This document shows, in pieces, positions 32,218-37,660 of a stretch of DNA of 37,660 nucleotides. Numbering within the stretch: the first letter of the stretch is position 1; each line of letters starts with the position of its first letter. The notes below the pieces were generated by a model that was not told where the DNA came from, made no database searches, and saw only the letters and a program-made list of their open reading frames with translations. The translations under genes and the position numbers were made by a program. This DNA comes from DAOUKH01 sp034421515 (GTDB lineage: Bacteria; Chloroflexota; Dehalococcoidia; SHYB01). The stretch is from contig DAOUKH010000022.1 of NCBI GenBank assembly GCA_034421515.1, forward strand, positions 1-37,660. Direction: 5' to 3'.

Positions 32218-34982
32218 CTGCCCTCGTCTCGCAGCTCGCGCAAGTCTTCGAGCAGTTGCTCGATCTGCTCGATAATCCGGTCGAGGTCCGGATCCCCTTC
32301 CCCGGTCGCCGGTCTCGGCGTCGGCTCGGGCGCCGGAGTTGGCGGCGGCTCATCAACGACGTCGATGCTCCCGCCGATGGGCGTGGGCTGCGCGAGTCCG
32401 AACGCCACGAGCAGGCTCCGTTCCAGCGTCGGCTCCATCACCGGACGCTGGTCGTCGATGGCGACCACCACCCGCTTCAGCTCGGGGAAGTTCAGCGTCG
32501 ACGCCTGCAGGTAGACCGGTTCGACGTAGAGCAGCGACTCTTCCAGCGGAATCACCAGCAGGTTCCCCCGGATGATCTGTGATCCCTGCTGCCCCCACAG
32601 CGTGAACTGCTGCGAGATACGAGGGTCGTTGTTGATGCGCGCCTCGACCTGCTGCGGCCCGTCCACCTGCTGGTCTTTGGGGAAGGTGAACGCCACGAGC
32701 TTCCCGTAGTCCTCCCCGTCGTTCCTCGCCGCGAGCCACGCGATCATGTTCGGCTTGTTCAACGGCGTGAACGGAAGGAGCAGCAGGAACTCCTCCTCCG
32801 TCTCGCCCGGGAGCGGCATCGAGACGTAATAGGCCTCCATCGGCTGCGGGTTGTCGTAGAAGACCTCCGACGGGCGGTCCCACAGGTCTTCCTTGGTGAA
32901 GATGGCGCGGGCGTCCGTCACGTGATAGGTGCGGAACATGAACTCCTGGACGTTGAACAACTCTTCGGGATAGCGGATGTGCGCCCGCAGCTCCGCCGGC
33001 ATCTCGTCAATCGGCGTGAAGAGTGTGGGGAAGATCTTCGAATACGTCTGGATGATGGCGTCGTCGGGCTCGATTACGTAGTAGGTGACGTCGCCGGTAT
33101 ACGCGTCCACCACGACCTTGACGCTGTTCCGGATGTAGTTGAAGGCGTCGCCGGTCCGCTGCGAGTAGGGGAAGCGCCCCGTGGTGGTGAAGGCGTCCTG
33201 GATCCACCACAGCTTCCCGTCGACCACCACGAGGTAGGGGTCATCGTCGAACTCGAGGAAGGGTGCCAGCCGGTGCGTCCGGTCCGTGATCTCCCGGAAG
33301 TAGAGGATGCGGCTCTCCGGTGTCAATTCCCCGCTGATCAAGATGTTGAAATCGAGGAAACGCCACGCGAAGGCGGCCTGCCGCCAGAATGAGCCGATGC
33401 CCACCCCGCCCTCGCCCGCGTACTGCGTAAACGCGGGCGTGTCCTGCTCCGTCGGGTAGTCGAACTCGTCCGTGTTGGTGTTCACCAGCACATACTGGCT
33501 CGACCGCTCCCCATAGTAGATCTCGGGCCGGTCGACCTCGAACACGCCCTGGGGCGGCACGTCTTGCAGGAAGAAGTTCGGGCGCCCTTCCGCGGTGAAG
33601 CTGGTCACGGGGCTCATTGCTACCCCGTAGCCGTGGGTGTACTGGAGCCGCTGCGCCACCCAGCTCTGCGCCTCCGACGGCAGCCGCTCCGGCGCCAGCT
33701 CGCGGGCTGCGAGCATCACCTGTTGCGTCCGTCCGTCGATTTCATAGCGGTCGACGTCCACGTCCGCGAAGGTGTAGTAAGGCCGGAGGAACTGGATCTG
33801 GTTGTAGGTGTCGCGGAGGGGTCGGTGGTCCCAGAGCCGGATGTTGTCCACCGTGGCGCGGTTGTTCAGAAGCTCGTCGGCCTCGATTCCGCCCTCGACG
33901 GCGAACGGCTGCACTTCGATCTCGTTCAACTGGTACGCCTCGCGCGTCATCGCGATGTTCGACTCGATGTACGGCGTCTCCCGCGCCAGCTCGTTCGGCT
34001 GCACCTCGAACCGGTGGTACAACGCCGGATAGATCGTTAGCACCACGATCGAGGCGACCACCCAGACGCCGAAGCCAATGAGGGGCGCCCGCGGGTTCTT
34101 GAGAAATACGCTGACGACCGCGGCAACGGCCAGCAGCGACGTCAGCGCCATCATGATGCGCAGTGCGGTCAGCTTGGCGGTGGCGTCGGTCGCGTTCGCC
34201 CCGAACAGCGTACCGTCGAGGCCCCGTGACGACAGCACCAACTCGTTGATGTCGTACCAGTAGCTCGCCGCGACGTTGCCCGCCAGCAGCCCCACCAAGA
34301 TCCCCAGGTGAAGCTTCGCTGCCAAGCTGAAGCGCCACTGGAATCCTTGACTGACGATGCCTGCGCCATAGATCCCGGCCGCGCCGAGGATCATCAGCAG
34401 AATCACGCCCAAGGACCAGGTCTGGAAAAAGCGGAGGAACGGCAGTTCGAAGACATAGAAGGCGGGGTTGTGACTCCAGAGCGGGTCTGCCAAGGGCGCG
34501 CCCATCGAGTCCGTGAAGGCCTGGCCCTCGATGAAGAGCAGCATGTTCTCCCACTGGCCTGACGCCGTGAGGCCGAACACCAGCGCGAAGAGCACCGCCG
34601 CGCCCGCTATCCCGATCCGGGTGAACCCCTGAACCAACACGAGGGTGTCCGGCGGCAGCACCGACGGCTCCCTGCTCCTGCCCAGCCGCTCCGCGATCCA
34701 CGCGTTCAGCAGGAAGAAGAAGAGGAACGCCCCCGCGCCGGCAAAGAAGAGCCAGAGGCGGGTGAACAGCCGCTTGGTGAAGACTTCTCGATAGCCGAGG
34801 GAGTCGAACCACAGCCAGTCCGTCCAGACGTTCTTGGCCGCGCTCAACGCGATGAAGAGCAGAATGATCGCCAAGATGGCGAATCCCCATCGGGCGATCC
34901 GCCGGAGCGGGAGGTTCTGCGCGCCCCGGCCGAACTCTCCAAAAATGTCGACTGGGTCGCGGTCTCCTGGTCGTTGTGCCAT
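32214..34982 (-). CDS. UPF0182 family large membrane protein
   Basis: 922 residues. The first about 320 contain seven or so membrane helices (beginning WGFAILAIILLFIALSA), with VWTDWLWFDSLGYREVFTKRL-type landmarks of UPF0182. The remainder is a large external domain with GYGVAMSPVTSFTAEGRPNFF, DAYTGDVTYYVIEPDDAIIQ and YGKLVAFTFPKDQQVDGPQQ. A Pro/Glu tail and a final charged helix (IIEQIEQLLEDLRELRDEG) end it. Function unknown in all bacteria that have it (Actinobacteria, Cyanobacteria, Chloroflexota). It begins three bases after the argB stop and is thus co-transcribed with argJ-argB. Confidence 0.93.
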   Translation of the reverse strand: MAQRPGDRDPVDIFGEFGRGAQNLPLRRIARWGFAILAIILLFIALSAAKNVWTDWLWFDSLGYREVFTKRLFTRLWLFFAGAGAFLFFFLLNAWIAERLGRSREPSVLPPDTLVLVQGFTRIGIAGAAVLFALVFGLTASGQWENMLLFIEGQAFTDSMGAPLADPLWSHNPAFYVFELPFLRFFQTWSLGVILLMILGAAGIYGAGIVSQGFQWRFSLAAKLHLGILVGLLAGNVAASYWYDINELVLSSRGLDGTLFGANATDATAKLTALRIMMALTSLLAVAAVVSVFLKNPRAPLIGFGVWVVASIVVLTIYPALYHRFEVQPNELARETPYIESNIAMTREAYQLNEIEVQPFAVEGGIEADELLNNRATVDNIRLWDHRPLRDTYNQIQFLRPYYTFADVDVDRYEIDGRTQQVMLAARELAPERLPSEAQSWVAQRLQYTHGYGVAMSPVTSFTAEGRPNFFLQDVPPQGVFEVDRPEIYYGERSSQYVLVNTNTDEFDYPTEQDTPAFTQYAGEGGVGIGSFWRQAAFAWRFLDFNILISGELTPESRILYFREITDRTHRLAPFLEFDDDPYLVVVDGKLWWIQDAFTTTGRFPYSQRTGDAFNYIRNSVKVVVDAYTGDVTYYVIEPDDAIIQTYSKIFPTLFTPIDEMPAELRAHIRYPEELFNVQEFMFRTYHVTDARAIFTKEDLWDRPSEVFYDNPQPMEAYYVSMPLPGETEEEFLLLLPFTPLNKPNMIAWLAARNDGEDYGKLVAFTFPKDQQVDGPQQVEARINNDPRISQQFTLWGQQGSQIIRGNLLVIPLEESLLYVEPVYLQASTLNFPELKRVVVAIDDQRPVMEPTLERSLLVAFGLAQPTPIGGSIDVVDEPPPTPAPEPTPRPATGEGDPDLDRIIEQIEQLLEDLRELRDEGS

Positions 34983-34985
34983 GTG

Positions 34986-35762
34986 TTAGGTGATCCGCGT
35001 TCCGCGGACGTCCCCGCTCACCGCATGCCGCAGAATGCCGGGGCTCCTCCCATCCAGAATAAACGACTCCTCAACCCCTTCGAGGGCGCGCAGGCACGCC
35101 TCTGCCTTCGGGATCATCCCGCCCGCGATCACGCCGTCATGGATCAGTCCCCGGGCCTCTTCCGTGGTCAGGCCTGGGATCAGCGTCCCGTCCGCTCCGA
35201 GCACGCCCGGCACGTCGGTCAGAAAAATGAACTGGTCCGCGCCCAGCGCCGCACCCACCGCGGCGGCCATCGTGTCGGCGTTGATGTTGAGCAGCGTCCC
35301 CGTTGGCCCGTTTTCGCCGGCGAGGCACCCGATCGGCGCGACCACTGGGAGGAACCCCCCGCTCAGAAGGCAGTCCAACGGCTCTGGATCGACGCGCTCG
35401 ATCTCGCCGACGAGTCCCAGAGCTTCGTCCTTGACCCTTGCGTAGGCGATCGGTCCGTCGGCGCCCGATAGGCCCACCGCCCGGCCTCCGGCCGCGTTGA
35501 TGGCGTCGGTCAGCCGTTTGTTCACCAGCCCCGCCAGTACCGCGATCACGACGTCGATGCTCTCTTCGCTCGTGACCCGCAGCCCGTTGACGAAGCGGGT
35601 GGGAGTCCCCAGTCGGTCGAGCCAGTTCGTGACTGCCGCGCCGCCGCCATGAACGACAATGGGCAGATGCCCCTCGCCTTGCAGCCAGGCCAGATCGGCA
35701 ACGGTCGTATCGCCCTCGCCCGCGGCGCCCCCGCCGATCTTGATGAGTATTCTTCTGCTCAC
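34986..35762 (-). CDS. argB: Acetylglutamate kinase
   Basis: 258 residues, amino acid kinase fold. Landmarks: IKIGGGA (N-terminal nucleotide loop), VVHGGGAAV (glutamate/ATP-binding glycine turn), FVNGLRVT, LNINADTMAAAVG, FLTDVPGVL and the VIAGGMIPK segment carrying the catalytic Lys. It phosphorylates N-acetylglutamate in arginine synthesis. The start is a GTG at 35762, right at the first beta-strand. It lacks the long N-terminal helix of arginine-sensitive enzymes, so feedback control by arginine may be weak. A LysZ-like aminoadipate kinase role cannot be excluded, but argJ upstream favours arginine. Confidence 0.91.
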   Translation of the reverse strand: MSRRILIKIGGGAAGEGDTTVADLAWLQGEGHLPIVVHGGGAAVTNWLDRLGTPTRFVNGLRVTSEESIDVVIAVLAGLVNKRLTDAINAAGGRAVGLSGADGPIAYARVKDEALGLVGEIERVDPEPLDCLLSGGFLPVVAPIGCLAGENGPTGTLLNINADTMAAAVGAALGADQFIFLTDVPGVLGADGTLIPGLTTEEARGLIHDGVIAGGMIPKAEACLRALEGVEESFILDGRSPGILRHAVSGDVRGTRIT

Positions 35763-35791
35763 GCCCGTTCACCGGCAGCCGGGAGGCCGCC

Positions 35792-37009
35792 CTACGTGGT
35801 GTACTCGCTGTTGAACCTTACGTACTCTTCTGTCAGATCGCAGCCCCAGGCCGTCGCCGCCGCCTCGCCTACGTTGAGGTCGGCCCGTACCGAAACGACC
35901 TCTTCGCGCATCGTCACCTGGGCCGCCTCCTTGAAGAACGGCACGGGCGCGCCCTGGTCGAACACACAGATTTCGTTCATATACAAGGCGATCTTCGACT
36001 CGTCGACGAGCGCACCGCTCCGTCCCAGCGCCATCATCACCCGTCCCCAGTTGGGGTCTCCACCGTGCACCGCCGCCTTCACCAGCGCCGAGCTTGCCAC
36101 CGTCCGCGCCGCCCGCCGGGCGTCCTCATAGGAAGCCGCCCGCTCGACGGTCACTTCGATGAGCTTCGTGGCGCCTTCGCCGTCGCGCGCAATCATCTTG
36201 GCGAGCGGCACGCAGACCGCGTCGAGCGCGGCGATGAACTCCGCCGCCTCGGGCGTCCCCGCCTGAATGGGCTCGTTGCCCGCCGCGCCGTTGGCCAGGA
36301 GCAGCACGCTGTCGTTCGTGCTCGTGTCGGCGTCCACCGTCACCATGTTGAACGACCGGTTGACGGCGTCGCGGAGGGCTTCCTGCAGGAAGCCGGGCTC
36401 CACCGCGGCATCGGTGGTGATGAAGCTGAGGTGCGTCGCCATGTCGGGGTGAATCATCCCCACGCCCTTCGCCGCGGCGCCGACGGCACACCGCTTTCCT
36501 CCGGCCTCGAACGAGACGGCCGCCTCCTTGGGCTTGCTGTCCGTTGTCATGATCGCTCGTGCGAAACGGTTCCCGCCGTCGCCGGAGGTCTCGACCTTGT
36601 CGACCGCGAGCCGCACCAGCGACATCGGAAGCTCGACCCCGATGATGCCGGTGCTTGCGATGAGGACGTCCTCCTCCGGCAGGCCTAACTTCTCCGCCGC
36701 CAACGACGTCGCCGCCTTTGCGTCAATCAGCCCTTGGGGTCCCACGCACGCGTTGGCGCAGCCGCTGTTCGCCACCACCGCCTGGGCCCGCCCGTCGCTC
36801 ACGCGCTCGCGCGTCAGCGTCACGGAGGGCGACACGATGGCGCTTTGCGTGAACATGCCGGCGACCGCGCAGGGGCGGTCGGAGACGAGGAGGCCGAAGT
36901 CGAGCTTATCCTCGCCGTACGTCTTCAGCCCCGCGAACGTCGCCCCCGCGGAGAACCCCTCCGCCGAGGTGACGCCGCCGCCCTCAATTGGGGCGATCGT
37001 CGACGTCAT
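35792..37009 (-). CDS. argJ: Bifunctional ornithine acetyltransferase / N-acetylglutamate synthase
   Basis: 405 residues from the ATG at 37009, supported by GGGAG 8 bases upstream; a TTG seven codons earlier is rejected. The self-cleavage site A191-T192 lies in GMIHPDMATHLSFITTD, where Thr192 becomes the nucleophile of the beta chain. The oxyanion-hole STGIIG (119-124) and NSGCANACVG (81-90) are intact. It recycles acetyl groups between acetylornithine and glutamate. It is the first gene of argJ-argB-UPF0182, 29 bases before argB. A TATAGT box lies 36-41 bases before the ATG. Confidence 0.94.
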   Translation of the reverse strand: MTSTIAPIEGGGVTSAEGFSAGATFAGLKTYGEDKLDFGLLVSDRPCAVAGMFTQSAIVSPSVTLTRERVSDGRAQAVVANSGCANACVGPQGLIDAKAATSLAAEKLGLPEEDVLIASTGIIGVELPMSLVRLAVDKVETSGDGGNRFARAIMTTDSKPKEAAVSFEAGGKRCAVGAAAKGVGMIHPDMATHLSFITTDAAVEPGFLQEALRDAVNRSFNMVTVDADTSTNDSVLLLANGAAGNEPIQAGTPEAAEFIAALDAVCVPLAKMIARDGEGATKLIEVTVERAASYEDARRAARTVASSALVKAAVHGGDPNWGRVMMALGRSGALVDESKIALYMNEICVFDQGAPVPFFKEAAQVTMREEVVSVRADLNVGEAAATAWGCDLTEEYVRFNSEYTT

Positions 37010-37044
37010 GCGCGTCTCCCTTAGCCTCAAAAAATCGTCCCCAT

Positions 37045-37050
37045 ACTATA
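37045..37050 (-). promoter_or_regulatory. -10 like TATAGT before argJ
   Basis: Minus-strand TATAGT (in GTATAGTATGG) 36 bases before the argJ start. No good -35 seen at the normal distance. Confidence 0.4.
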
Positions 37051-37146
37051 CACCGGCGGGTCTTTCTTTCAGGTGAGGGACACCCTTACGCATCCACTGC
37101 TTTCGGGCACAAAGAGGGCCTGTATTGGGGAGAAAGGGCCTGGGCG

Positions 37147-37660
37147 CTAGGCGATCGCCGCGAGGAACGTCTCGGACGAGATGACCCTGGAGTGCATGGG
37201 GAGGACCTTGGTCATGAGGACGCGCTGGACTTCCTCGTCGCGGTCGGCGCAGCAGTCCTCGATGACGTATTGGTCGTAGTCGAGGTCGACGCCCCAGCGC
37301 ACCGCTGAGAGCACCTGGCCGCTGGTGCTGATCCCGAACATGGCGAGCTGGCCGATGTCGCGGGAGTGCAGGATGAGGTCGAGGCCGGTGCCGGAAAAGA
37401 TGCCGGCGCGCTGGCGGTCGATGACGATGTCGCCGGGCTGGGGCGCGACGTCGGGGTGGACGTTCGTGTCCTCGGTGCCGCGCCGGAATCGCCCGCCGGC
37501 GCGGAAGTTGGTCAGGCTCCAGTTCCGCGGGTGGACGACGGGATGGTCGTCCTCGAACCCGAACGTGCCGTAGATGATGGTGACGCCGGCGTCGCGCGCC
37601 GCTTTGACCACTGGGACGGCGTTGGCGAGGGCCGCCCGGCGCGGCTCGTCGCTGACGATG
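37147..37660 (-). CDS. Isochorismatase-like hydrolase, C-terminal 171 residues (partial)
   Basis: The gene enters from the right edge; the frame is open to the last base, so the GTG at 37611 is an internal codon and not the start. Family landmarks are the VVKAARDAGVTIIY strand-helix, RAGIFSGTGLDLILHSRDI, and the Rossmann-like strand with GISTSGQVLSAVRWGVDLDY followed by VIEDCCADRDEEV. In standard cysteine hydrolases (isochorismatase, nicotinamidase, N-carbamoylsarcosine amidase) the segment after the strand reads G-x-x-T-x-x-C; here Ser-Gly-Gln replaces the Cys region, so the nucleophile appears absent. The N-terminal Asp is outside the window. Fold sure, activity doubtful. Confidence 0.85.
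   Translation of the reverse strand, partial: IVSDEPRRAALANAVPVVKAARDAGVTIIYGTFGFEDDHPVVHPRNWSLTNFRAGGRFRRGTEDTNVHPDVAPQPGDIVIDRQRAGIFSGTGLDLILHSRDIGQLAMFGISTSGQVLSAVRWGVDLDYDQYVIEDCCADRDEEVQRVLMTKVLPMHSRVISSETFLAAIA

Overview
The window is high-GC bacterial DNA, about 64-68% by eye. It encodes roughly 27 proteins, one tRNA and a large set of palindromic intergenic repeats. The gene mix suggests a Chloroflexota genome of the Dehalococcoidia/SAR202 type. That mix includes LLM-class monooxygenase, MaoC dehydratase, CaiB CoA-transferases, SMP-30 lactonase, PuuE-like deacetylases, a DUF3179 lipoprotein, a very large UPF0182 membrane protein, the ArgJ/ArgB pair, and both OtsAB and TreT trehalose enzymes. 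This assignment is inference from content; no rRNA or ribosomal marker is present. The -10 boxes read TATAAT and ribosome sites read GGAGG, as in ordinary bacteria.

Layout. Positions 1-1726 form a lower-GC accessory pocket. It holds the start of a Tat lipoprotein, a zinc-ribbon/DUF2511 membrane protein and a 95-residue unknown, and it lies against tRNA-Leu(UAA) at 1727-1810. Next (1850-6796) are an FAD-linked oxidase, an MFS exporter, an amidohydrolase, a CMD-fold protein and a tail-anchored HNH nuclease. From 13416 down to 6811 lies a tightly packed eight-gene minus-strand operon: Zn ribbon, epimerase, two PuuE-like deacetylases, LLM monooxygenase, VOC protein, SMP-30 lactonase and MaoC dehydratase. 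It looks like a catabolic pathway for an unidentified substrate.

From 13594 to 16772, three plus-strand genes (enoyl-CoA hydratase, DUF3179 lipoprotein, unknown) are separated by a repeat-rich gap with a 14-C tract. A second minus-strand operon (22614-16784) carries a fused tandem class III CoA-transferase, TrkH, a SnoaL-like protein and RlmD. A polytopic glycosyltransferase and CinA/PncC follow. Trehalose genes occupy 25435-29239: otsBA runs leftward and treT runs divergently rightward.

The 950-base gap before hisF (29240-30188) is the most unusual noncoding stretch. It has at least five palindromic repeat copies, then a 12-unit array of CGYTCAC about one helical turn apart, a perfect 9-bp hairpin, and a promoter-like site overlapped by an inverted repeat. 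hisF and a PLP aminotransferase form an operon that converges, with a 4-base stop overlap, on argJ-argB-UPF0182. The window closes inside an isochorismatase-like gene that lacks the usual catalytic cysteine.

The best candidates for something undescribed are the eight-gene operon, the phased heptamer array upstream of hisF, and the half-dead tandem CoA-transferase.
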